From positions 1 to 12,794 of the forward strand of contig CAMNNG010000027.1 of assembly GCA_946545145.1 (NCBI GenBank): a stretch of 12,794 nt of DNA, given 5' to 3'. Shown here piece by piece: positions 1-5,762 of this stretch. The number at the start of each line of letters is the position of its first letter. The first letter of the stretch is position 1. The position numbers and the translations under genes were made by a program. The DNA comes from an uncultured Bacillota bacterium (GTDB lineage Bacteria; Bacillota; Clostridia; Peptostreptococcales; Anaerovoracaceae). The notes under the pieces were generated by a model. The model was not told the DNA's origin. It searched no databases and was given only the letters and a program-made list of their open reading frames with translations.

Positions 1-2
1 GC

Positions 3-965
3 TTACTGGCGGTCTCTTTCGTAGTTGACCCAGTCTGCATTCTTGTTCGTCAGGTAATCGTACGGCGATTCCTGATATACGTAGTAGTTGAGCCAGTTCG
101 AGTAAAGGAGGTTTCCGTGGGACCTCCATGTCAGGCGGATCTCTCCGTCCGGATCATCGTCCTTGAAGTAGTTGACCGGGACATCTACATCGATTCCCTT
201 GCTGTTGCGGTCGCGCCAGTATTCTTCCGCGAGAGTGTTGCGGCCGTATTCGTTGTGGCAGAGCATGAAGATCTGTCTTCCGTTCTCAGTCGAGATCAGT
301 GCGGGGCCTGTCTCTTCGCTGTCAGCCAGGATCCTCAGTTCAGGATGCTCGAGGACTTCTTCTCTCTTGACGTAGCATGCTCTGGATACGGGCGACATGA
401 AGTACTCGTCGAATCCGCGGACCAGCGGGTTGTGCCTTCTGGTGACCTTGTGCTCGTAGATGCCGAGGAATTTCTTCCTGCCCGGATTGATCGTCTTGTG
501 TATGCCGAAGTAGTAATACAGCGCCGCGAACGCTCCCCAGCAGAGATAGAAGTTCGTGTATATATTCTTCTGCGACCAGTCCATGATCTTCGTGATCTCA
601 TCCCAGTAGTCGACGTCTTCGAAGTCGACGAAGTCGAGAGGAGCTCCTGTCAGTATCATGCCGTCGAAGCGGCGGTCCTTGACTTCGTCGAACGTCTTGT
701 AGAACGTGTCGAGGTGCTTCTGCGATGTGTGCGTCTGCTGGTGAGTCTCAGTTCTCAGAAGCGTCAGTCTCACCTGGATGGGCGAGTTGGCCAGCATCCT
801 GGCTATCTGAGTCTCTGTAGCTATCTTCGTCGGCATGAGGTTGACGACGAGTATCTCAAGTGTTCGTATATCCTGCGTTCCCGCACGGCCTTCACTCATA
901 ACGAAGAAGTTCTCTCTCTTCAGAATGTCGGTCGCCGGAAGATCGTTCGGTATGATTATAGGCAT
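3..965 (-). CDS. metA: Homoserine O-acyltransferase (MetA family)
   Basis: Transfers an acyl group from acyl-CoA to the hydroxyl of homoserine, the first committed step of methionine synthesis in the cytoplasm. The 320-residue protein aligns end to end with E. coli MetA from memory without gaps over the first 142 residues. The nucleophile Cys142 sits in FYLCWGA, and the His/Glu pair is H237 and E239 in LCHNEYG. The C-terminal WRSHGNLLYSNWLNYYVYQ block is typical. Position 111, which sets acyl donor choice (Gly for succinyl-CoA in E. coli, Glu for acetyl-CoA in B. cereus), is Asp here in TGAPLDFVDF. Since the gene lies 37 bp downstream of an O-acetylhomoserine sulfhydrylase, I infer acetyl-CoA as donor. 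The start has an AGGAGG ribosome binding site at 973-978. The gene is complete, with its TAA at 3-5. Very sure of family, less sure of acyl donor. Confidence 0.97.
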   Translation of the reverse strand: MPIIIPNDLPATDILKRENFFVMSEGRAGTQDIRTLEILVVNLMPTKIATETQIARMLANSPIQVRLTLLRTETHQQTHTSQKHLDTFYKTFDEVKDRRFDGMILTGAPLDFVDFEDVDYWDEITKIMDWSQKNIYTNFYLCWGAFAALYYYFGIHKTINPGRKKFLGIYEHKVTRRHNPLVRGFDEYFMSPVSRACYVKREEVLEHPELRILADSEETGPALISTENGRQIFMLCHNEYGRNTLAEEYWRDRNSKGIDVDVPVNYFKDDDPDGEIRLTWRSHGNLLYSNWLNYYVYQESPYDYLTNKNADWVNYERDRQ

Positions 966-1002
966 TTTCAGTCCTCCTTAGATGTCTTTATGTCAGTTAT
1001 AT

Positions 1003-2283
1003 CTAGTCTATCGCGTTCAGCGCCTGGTCGAAGTCTTCCTTGATATCTTCGATATCCTCAAGACCTACAGATGCTCTGATCAGGCCCGGGTCGATGCCGG
1101 CCGCCAGCTGGTCCTCTTCGGAGAGCTGTCTGTGCGTCGTGCTCGCCGGGTGAAGGACGCATGTGTGGATGTCGCCTACGTGGACGACTACGCTCGCGAG
1201 CTTCAGGTTCTCAAGAAGCTTTTCTCCTGCAGCGCGTCCGCCCTTTACCGCGAAGGAGATGACGCCGCCTGCTCCCTTCGGGAGGTACTTCTGAGCGAGT
1301 TCGTAGTTCTCGTTCCCTTCGAGACCCGGGTAGTATACCCAGTCGATCTTCGGGTGGTTTTCGAGGAACTTCGCGAGAGCGAGAGCGTTGTCGGAGTGGC
1401 GTCTCATGCGGACGTGCAGATGCTGCAGTCCCTGGAAAGTAAGCCATGAGTTCATCGGAGCGATGCAGCTTCCGAAGTCTCTGAGGGCGCAGACCCTGAC
1501 CTTCATCGCGAAGGCTGCGGGGCCGAATTTTTCATAGAAGTTCAGGCCGTGATAGCTTTCATCCGGCTCTGTGATCTCGGGATATTTGTTGTCTTTCTTC
1601 CAGTCGAATTTTCCGGAGTCGATGATGACGCCGCCCATGGATGTCGCCTGACCGTCAGCCCACTTCGTCGTTGCGTGGATGACGATGTCAGCGCCGTGCT
1701 CGATCGGACGGCACAGGAAGGGCGATGCCAGCGTGTTGTCGATGACGAGGGGAACGCCGATCTCTTTTGCAGCCGCCGAGAACTTTTCAAAGTCCAGGAC
1801 GTGCAGAGCCGGGTTCGCGATCGTTTCACCGAACAGCAGCCTCGTCTCGGGACGGGCAGCGGCAACGATCTCTTCGAGGCTCGAATTCTGATCGATGAAT
1901 GTGACATCGATGCCGAATCTCTTGAGCGTCATGTTGAACAGGTTGAATGTTCCTCCGTAGATGCTCGGGCTTGCGAGGATGTGATCTCCAGCCTTGCAGA
2001 GCGTGCTGATCGTAAGGAAGATGGCAGCCATGCCTGACGAAGCGGCTACAGCGGCAGCTCCGCCTTCAAGGGCGGTGAGCTTTTTCTCGAGAGCGTCTTC
2101 GTCAGGGTGACCTATCCTGGAGTACATGAACATGTCACTATCGAGATCGAAAAGCGCCGCGACGTCCGCCGCGTTGTAGTATCTGTAAGTCGTGTTCTGG
2201 ACTATGGGGAGGACCTGAGGGTCACCCGTGCCCGGCGTATAGCCTGCCTGAACGCAGTTGGTATCGAATCTTCTTTCTGACAT
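1003..2283 (-). CDS. metY: O-acetylhomoserine aminocarboxypropyltransferase (sulfhydrylase)
   Basis: A PLP enzyme of the Cys/Met metabolism family that makes homocysteine from O-acetylhomoserine and sulfide. The 426-residue length is normal for MetY and longer than MetB or MetC (about 380-400). Visible motifs are the YSRIGHP cofactor region (residues 54-60), the SSGMAAI phosphate-binding turn (82-88), Asp182 in IDNT that contacts the PLP ring nitrogen, and the Schiff-base Lys207 in HATTKWADG, followed by ATSMGG. The active-site surround (TKWADGQ) differs from the more common TKFIGGHG, so the subgroup is somewhat unusual. It is transcribed ahead of metA with a 37-bp gap, so the pair should be cotranscribed as a direct-sulfhydrylation route. 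The start is supported by an AAAGGAG site just upstream. No metB or metC is in the window. A related gamma-lyase activity cannot be excluded from sequence alone, but the metA neighbour argues for MetY. Confidence 0.95.
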   Translation of the reverse strand: MSERRFDTNCVQAGYTPGTGDPQVLPIVQNTTYRYYNAADVAALFDLDSDMFMYSRIGHPDEDALEKKLTALEGGAAAVAASSGMAAIFLTISTLCKAGDHILASPSIYGGTFNLFNMTLKRFGIDVTFIDQNSSLEEIVAAARPETRLLFGETIANPALHVLDFEKFSAAAKEIGVPLVIDNTLASPFLCRPIEHGADIVIHATTKWADGQATSMGGVIIDSGKFDWKKDNKYPEITEPDESYHGLNFYEKFGPAAFAMKVRVCALRDFGSCIAPMNSWLTFQGLQHLHVRMRRHSDNALALAKFLENHPKIDWVYYPGLEGNENYELAQKYLPKGAGGVISFAVKGGRAAGEKLLENLKLASVVVHVGDIHTCVLHPASTTHRQLSEEDQLAAGIDPGLIRASVGLEDIEDIKEDFDQALNAID

Positions 2284-2347
2284 GATGTACTCCTTTCATG
2301 TTCCACTCATGCATATAGGCGATGTCTATAACCCTATATACATTTTT

Positions 2348-2377
2348 CTTATACATAACATACAAGGGCTACTGTAA
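2348..2377 (-). promoter_or_regulatory. Possible metY-metA promoter
   Basis: On the minus strand, TTACAG (2372-2377) and TATAAG (2348-2353) lie 18 bp apart, about 64 bp upstream of the metY ATG. The -10 matches the consensus at five of six positions; the -35 match is poor. The 145-bp gap to the upstream Cys-cluster gene is AT-rich and shows no hairpin-plus-T-run terminator, so read-through from that gene is also possible. I see no S-box leader or T-box. Confidence 0.35.
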
Positions 2378-2428
2378 CACTTTCAGCTTGAATTTTCAAC
2401 GTGTAGGAGATTATTCAGAATTGTAAGA

Positions 2429-2959
2429 TTATTCGCCGCGCTCTTCGGAATCCATTTTGACCAGATCGTAGATGAGAGGGTCGCGGATCAGGTGCTTCCA
2501 CACTGTAAGAGTCGCCCTGACAAAGTCATCGTTCAGCGGCACTGCTTCATAGATGAGAGGGCATGCGTAGGGAAGGTCGAGATCGTTGTATATCAGGCTG
2601 AGCTCGCCGTCCTCGTCGATGTGCGGAGTAAGCGGAAAGGTCCTGCACTGGATCGGCCTCTTCTCACGCGGACAGTGAGGCGGCGTCTTGCAGTTGATGA
2701 AGCAGACCTTACCGGTCCAGGAGTCGGGAAACTCGTAGTCTTCCGCATAGTCCTCCGACCAGTCGAGCCATTCATCATGCTTGCTGTGGAGCTTTTCCTC
2801 GCCGGGCAGAAGATAGATACCGACGGTCTCTTCGCCTTCGGGGTCACCCATGCAGCAGGCTGCGCCGCAAAGCTGGCCGCAGTCTGTGTCTATGGGAGAC
2901 ACGCGGTCGAGGAGTCTGTATATTGCCTGATAAGTCCTTCTTCGAATAGTTGATCTCAT
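2429..2959 (-). CDS. YkgJ-family cysteine-cluster protein
   Basis: A 176-residue cytoplasmic protein with nine cysteines and no signal peptide or membrane span. The signature is a dense N-terminal cluster C27, C31, C35, C36, then C86, C90, C96, C105 and C133 in the PYACPL motif. This spacing fits the YkgJ / zinc-or-iron-chelating cluster family, which presumably binds a metal or Fe-S cluster; the biochemical role of the family is not established. The first Met is at residue 1 and the next is residue 37, after the Cys cluster, so the true start must be at or near 2959. No Shine-Dalgarno precedes it. Instead an extended -10 ends 6 nt before the ATG, which suggests a leaderless mRNA. It lies upstream of metY on the same strand (145-bp gap) and diverges from the nuclease gene. 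No functional link to methionine synthesis is evident. Confidence 0.85.
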   Translation of the reverse strand: MRSTIRRRTYQAIYRLLDRVSPIDTDCGQLCGAACCMGDPEGEETVGIYLLPGEEKLHSKHDEWLDWSEDYAEDYEFPDSWTGKVCFINCKTPPHCPREKRPIQCRTFPLTPHIDEDGELSLIYNDLDLPYACPLIYEAVPLNDDFVRATLTVWKHLIRDPLIYDLVKMDSEERGE

Positions 2960-2965
2960 AGCGGC

Positions 2966-2976
2966 ATTATATCACA
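2966..2976 (-). promoter_or_regulatory. Extended -10 promoter of the Cys-cluster gene
   Basis: The minus strand reads TGTGATATAAT, a perfect TATAAT preceded by the TRTG extension. The first transcribed base, about 7 nt past the hexamer, falls on or next to the A of the ATG at 2959. A perfect TTGACA lies at 2995-3000, but with a 23-bp spacer it is unlikely to act as the -35 for this hexamer, so the extended element probably suffices. Confidence 0.6.
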
Positions 2977-3054
2977 CTCTCATACATTCATATATGTCAA
3001 AAGATTTCCGCTTTTGCCGCAGGCGTGAAATGCGTGAGCAGGAGGGGCCCGCTC

Positions 3055-3065
3055 TGTGGTAAAAT
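3055..3065 (+). promoter_or_regulatory. Extended -10 promoter of the nuclease lipoprotein gene
   Basis: TGTGGTAAAAT matches the extended -10 pattern TRTGNTANAAT. Transcription should begin near 3072, only about 4 nt before the ATG at 3076 and 13 nt before the ATG at 3085. This makes the in-frame ATG at 3025 unlikely, because it lies upstream of the promoter hexamer. No good -35 is seen. Confidence 0.5.
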
Positions 3066-3075
3066 ACCTGCAGGG

Positions 3076-4269
3076 ATGAAAGATATGAGGAATTCAGGTA
3101 TTAGGAAAAAGATAGTAACAGCAGCGGTCATCATCACGGTGATGACCTGCTTTGCGTTTCTGATGAGCGGCTGCAGCATATTTGACGGAGAAGGCGCAGA
3201 GGGCGGAGCGAGGAGCTCCTCTTCCGCTTCGGCAGACCTTTCTGCCGTCTTTTCGGATGCGGAGCCCATAGACAATTCGGGAGCTATGGACGAAGAGTCT
3301 ATCCCGGAGTATGAGGGCGAGCCTTCGGCGGAGCTGAACGGGGGAGAGCCGGAGTTCACGGCCGAAGAGATCGAGGAAGCGAAAAAAGACGGACAGGCGC
3401 CATCTGCAGGAGACCGCTCCGTTCCATCTGATGACTCCGTCAGCACCGACGGAGTATCGGAAGCAGAGGCGCTTGGAGAAGAAAACCTTTCACCGATAGA
3501 TGATCTTGGTAGATGCGGACCCGTCACGGCATGCGTCAGTCCGGATACGATGCCGGAAGGAGAGAGGGAGTCAATAGGTATGGTAAGGCCGTCGGGATGG
3601 CCTGAGAAGATCTCCGAGTCAAAGTACGATTTCATTGACGGGGGTTACCTCTATAACCGCTGCCACCTCATAGGATGGCAGCTGACGGGTGAGAACGCCG
3701 AGGAGAGGAACCTCATCACGGGAACCAGGTACATGAACGTCGAAGGGATGCTGCCTTACGAGAACATCGCGGCGGACTATGTCAGGACGACAGGGGGAAG
3801 CGTCCTCTACAGGGCGACTCCCGTATTCGTGGGCGAAGAGCTCGTCGCCCGCGGAGTGAAGCTCGAGGCTCTTTCGGTAGATGACGGAGGAGAGAGAGTA
3901 TCCTTCAATGTGTTCTGCTTTAACGTCCAGCCTGATGTCGAGATCGACTACATGACAGGAGAGAACCATCTCGCGGAAGGCGCAGCTGCGGCTGTCTCAG
4001 GCGAAGAGAGCGCCTCAAAGGAAGAAGCGGAAGAGAGCGCCGCGCAGGGCGAAGATGCCGGCCAGGAAGATCAGAATGAAGAGGCCGCCGGAAGCGGCGA
4101 GATCAGAAAGTACATCCTGAATACGAACAGGAAGAGATACCACCTGCCGTCATGCAGCTCGGTCAGCCAGATCAAAGACAAGAACAGGAGAGAATACACC
4201 GGAACGGCAGAGGAACTGGAGGCCGAGGGCTATAGGCCGTGTGGAAACTGTCACCCCGATCTCAGGTGA
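3076..4269 (+). CDS. Lipoprotein DNA/RNA non-specific endonuclease (EndA/NUC-like)
   Basis: Predicted extracellular, membrane-anchored nuclease of 397 residues. Residues 1-33 form a signal peptide with basic n-region (RNSGIRKK), hydrophobic core and an SPII lipobox ending in Cys33 (LMSGC). Residues 34-145 are a low-complexity acidic Ser/Glu/Asp linker. Residues about 145-300 form a nuclease domain: the motif YNRCHLIGWQLTGEN holds the presumed catalytic His197, and RNLITGT holds the metal-binding Asn212, as in the Endonuclea_NS_2 / EndA group. A second acidic Glu/Ala linker follows (about 300-342). The last 50 residues form a separate module with H356, C360, C389, C392 and H393 (RYHLPSC and PCGNCH), probably a small metal-binding fold. 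Such a protein could digest extracellular nucleic acid for nutrition or DNA uptake. The start at 3076 is chosen because the promoter hexamer lies just upstream; 3085 is an alternative with AGGG at 3072-3075. It is divergent from the Cys-cluster gene. Confidence 0.85.
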   Translation: MKDMRNSGIRKKIVTAAVIITVMTCFAFLMSGCSIFDGEGAEGGARSSSSASADLSAVFSDAEPIDNSGAMDEESIPEYEGEPSAELNGGEPEFTAEEIEEAKKDGQAPSAGDRSVPSDDSVSTDGVSEAEALGEENLSPIDDLGRCGPVTACVSPDTMPEGERESIGMVRPSGWPEKISESKYDFIDGGYLYNRCHLIGWQLTGENAEERNLITGTRYMNVEGMLPYENIAADYVRTTGGSVLYRATPVFVGEELVARGVKLEALSVDDGGERVSFNVFCFNVQPDVEIDYMTGENHLAEGAAAAVSGEESASKEEAEESAAQGEDAGQEDQNEEAAGSGEIRKYILNTNRKRYHLPSCSSVSQIKDKNRREYTGTAEELEAEGYRPCGNCHPDLR

Positions 4270-4390
4270 CAGGGGCCTGGCGACATTCCGGCGGGCGCGG
4301 CGGAGCAACATGCAAAAAGGCTCATCAAACAGGCGAATATGATTCATCACCGCTGCTATTGCAATCGCGGGGTTTATGATATAGGATATA
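4270..4390 (+). other. Non-coding stretch after the nuclease gene
   Basis: This first part of a 382-bp gene-free region begins GC-rich and has no convincing terminator for the nuclease gene. It contains two overlapping mini-ORFs (4310-4342, 10 codons, preceded by GGAG; and 4339-4395, 18 codons), which I do not regard as established genes. A short hairpin (CCGC at 4350-4353 with GCGG at 4367-4370, enclosing an ATTGCAAT palindrome) is present. The rest of the gap is described in the following entries. Confidence 0.4.
4359..4385 (+). promoter_or_regulatory. Possible promoter of the structured RNA upstream of folE
   Basis: TATGATATAGG (4375-4385) is an extended -10 of the TRTGNTANNNN type, with TTGCAA at 4359-4364 as a weak -35 (15-bp spacer; 17 bp if TAGGAT at 4382-4387 is the hexamer). 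The predicted start is near 4392, giving a transcript of about 145 nt to the terminator at 4536. Confidence 0.35.
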
Positions 4391-4536
4391 AGTAATTTCA
4401 GGCAAAGTAGGCTGCACGCGTACAAGTGTTCCGGAAACAGGGAGTTGATCCGGAAACGAAGGCACATGATGGTGCCGCGGTGTGCAATGCCGCATCCCGT
4501 TGCTTATACCGGACGGGGCGCTGGACCCGTTTTTTT
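4391..4536 (+). ncRNA. Predicted structured leader or small RNA (attenuator-like)
   Basis: Several hairpins can form in order: TTCCGG (4429-4434) with CCGGAA (4450-4455); GGCAC (4461-4465) with GTGCC (4472-4476); GCGG (4477-4480) with CCGC (4490-4493); and CGC-CCCGT (4491-4493, 4496-4500) with ACGGG-GCG (4513-4520). The last competes with the terminator stem at 4511-4532, so the arrangement has the logic of a terminator/antiterminator switch. The segment TGGTGCCGCGG at 4470-4480 resembles the T-box core (TGGNACCGCGG), but I cannot find a convincing stem I with a specifier loop, so I do not call it a T-box. I recognise no known riboswitch. It could equally be a free-standing small RNA. No protein-coding potential is evident in this segment. 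Confidence 0.4.
4511..4536 (+). terminator. Intrinsic terminator upstream of folE
   Basis: The stem ACGGG (4513-4517) pairs with CCCGT (4526-4530) across an 8-nt loop, can be extended by two G-U pairs at 4511-4512, and runs into seven T residues (4530-4536). The stem is short, but hairpin and T-run are directly adjacent. It ends whatever RNA is transcribed across the gap, about 115 bp before folE. Confidence 0.6.
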
Positions 4537-4588
4537 CATGCACAAAGTCAAAATGGCGGGAAAAGCAGTTCTGATAGATAAAAAACGT

Positions 4589-4610
4589 CCGCCGGGCCGG
4601 AGGGTATAAT
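4589..4610 (+). promoter_or_regulatory. Probable folE operon promoter with inverted repeat
   Basis: A perfect TATAAT lies at 4605-4610, about 41 bp upstream of the folE ATG. Immediately before it, in the spacer position, is a 15-bp near-palindrome (CCGCCGG, one central G, CCGGAGG; 4589-4603, one mismatch). No convincing -35 is visible, which together with the GC-rich spacer suggests activator dependence or a repressor operator. The leader of about 35 nt ends in an AAGGAG ribosome binding site at 4640-4645. Confidence 0.45.
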
Positions 4611-4651
4611 ATATATGACCCGACCCGATTTATGTGAATAAGGAGACAGAA

Positions 4652-5212
4652 ATGGTAGATAAAGAAAAAATCGAAGAAGCCGTAAGAATGATCCTCGAAG
4701 CTGTCGGAGAAGACCCGAACCGCGAAGGACTCGTCAGGACGCCGAACAGGATAGCGCGCATGTGCGAAGAGCTGTTCTCGGGAACTGACGAAGCGGCAGA
4801 GAAGGCGCTCGAAGTCCAGTTCTCGTGCGAGAGCAACGACATCGTCCTCGAGAAGGACATCACCTTCCATTCGCTTTGCGAGCATCATCTTCTTCCGTTC
4901 TTCGGCAAGGTGCATATCGCTTACATACCGGAAGGCAAGGTCGCAGGACTCAGTAAGCTGGCACGCACTGTAGAGGCTTATGCGAGAAGGGCCCAGATCC
5001 AGGAGAGGATGACGAGCCAGATCGCCCACGCTCTCGAGAAGAGCCTGAAGCCCAAAGGCGTCATGGTCATCATTGAAGCAGAGCACATGTGCATGTCGAT
5101 GCGCGGCATCAAAAAGCCGGGCACGACTACGATGTCGTACTTCTGCACAGGTGAATTCAAAGAGGACAAGGCTCTCGTCAACCGTGTGATGTGGATGGTC
5201 GGAGCAAAATAA
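4652..5212 (+). CDS. folE: GTP cyclohydrolase I
   Basis: Converts GTP to 7,8-dihydroneopterin triphosphate and formate, the entry to folate synthesis. The 186-residue length matches the compact bacterial form (about 190 in B. subtilis). Zinc ligands C76, H79 and C147 correspond to E. coli C110, H113 and C181; H78 and H145 match the catalytic H112 and H179. The SLCEHHLLPFFGK, GLSKLARTVEAYARR and EAEHMCMSMRGI blocks are intact. I choose the ATG at 4652 over an in-frame GTG at 4634 because AAGGAG lies 6 nt before it and residue similarity begins there. It is the first gene of a four-gene folate operon; the next gene begins 9 bp after its stop, and the stop itself is embedded in the next Shine-Dalgarno. 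Expression is probably driven by the TATAAT at 4605-4610. Confidence 0.97.
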   Translation: MVDKEKIEEAVRMILEAVGEDPNREGLVRTPNRIARMCEELFSGTDEAAEKALEVQFSCESNDIVLEKDITFHSLCEHHLLPFFGKVHIAYIPEGKVAGLSKLARTVEAYARRAQIQERMTSQIAHALEKSLKPKGVMVIIEAEHMCMSMRGIKKPGTTTMSYFCTGEFKEDKALVNRVMWMVGAK

Positions 5213-5221
5213 GGAGCAGGT

Positions 5222-5728
5222 ATGGAGCTTGCTGACAGAGTCGAGAAAATAAGGGCGAACGGACTGTTCGCCTCCGAACTCGCAAAGATAGATGAACTTG
5301 AAAAAGACAGGATATACTGCCGCCACGGAATGGGGCATCTTCTTGATGTCGCCCGTATCGGCAGGATATTTTTATTGGAAGAAGGAGCCGCGGACGCTCA
5401 TCCTGAATTGACAGAGCTAATGTACGCTGCGGCCCTGCTCCACGATATAGGAAGGGCCAGAGAGTATGAGGACGGGACTCCTCACGATGAGGCGTCGGTG
5501 ATGATCGCGCGAGAGGTCCTGCCTGCATGCGGATACGCGGCAGAAGAGACGGATATGATCTGCTGCGCGATAGAGGGGCACAGAGGTACGGACGATATGG
5601 ACGAAGGAGCAGTCCTTGCCCGCTTACTGAAAAAGGCCGACAAACTCTCAAGGCCGTGCTACGCGTGCGAGGCTGAAGCCACATGCAAGTGGCCCGATGA
5701 AAAGAAGAACATGAAGATAACGGTCTGA
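5222..5728 (+). CDS. HD-domain hydrolase in the folate operon
   Basis: A 168-residue HD-superfamily metal-dependent phosphohydrolase. The metal site is readable in order: H35 (RHGMGH), H74-D75 in ALLHDIGR, H88 in PHDEAS, H120 in IEGHRG and D140 in KKADKLSRPCY. Four cysteines cluster late (C115 aside, C146, C149 and C155), which may be incidental. It begins 9 bp after folE (AAGGAG overlapping the folE stop) and ends 34 bp before folP, so it is embedded in the pterin pathway. The step between FolE and FolB, removal of phosphates from dihydroneopterin triphosphate, has no other candidate here. I infer this enzyme may act on a phosphorylated pterin. By analogy, archaeal MptB is an HD enzyme acting on dihydroneopterin cyclic phosphate. 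An alternative is a nucleotide or housekeeping phosphohydrolase that merely travels with the operon. Family call firm, substrate inferred. Confidence 0.85.
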   Translation: MELADRVEKIRANGLFASELAKIDELEKDRIYCRHGMGHLLDVARIGRIFLLEEGAADAHPELTELMYAAALLHDIGRAREYEDGTPHDEASVMIAREVLPACGYAAEETDMICCAIEGHRGTDDMDEGAVLARLLKKADKLSRPCYACEAEATCKWPDEKKNMKITV

Positions 5729-5762
5729 GCCGGAAGCGGCAGTGCGAGGAGAGGTCGGAAGC

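Noticed and set aside
117..1043. Long plus-strand open frame opposite metA
   Set aside because: It is antisense to an unmistakable metA, has no recognisable family or ribosome site, and arises from codon bias of the real gene. The same holds for the long frames at 4325-5338 and 5178-6182.
2284..2428. Possible SAM riboswitch or T-box before metY
   Set aside because: The gap is only 145 bp, AT-rich, and shows neither the paired S-box elements nor a terminator hairpin.
3025..3075. In-frame upstream ATG for the nuclease gene
   Set aside because: It lies before the extended -10 at 3055-3065 and would add 17 residues, including two cysteines, ahead of a normal signal peptide.
4310..4395. Two overlapping mini-ORFs (10 and 18 codons, ATGA overlap) after the nuclease gene
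   Set aside because: Only the first has a GGAG site, the products show no recognisable character, and the frames overlap the proposed promoter of the RNA. Chance is the simpler reading.
4461..4500. True T-box riboswitch
   Set aside because: The TGGTGCCGCGG core is similar, but the pairing of the flanking AGGG-type arm is absent and there is no stem I with specifier loop or distal loop motifs at the right spacing. Kept only as a resemblance.
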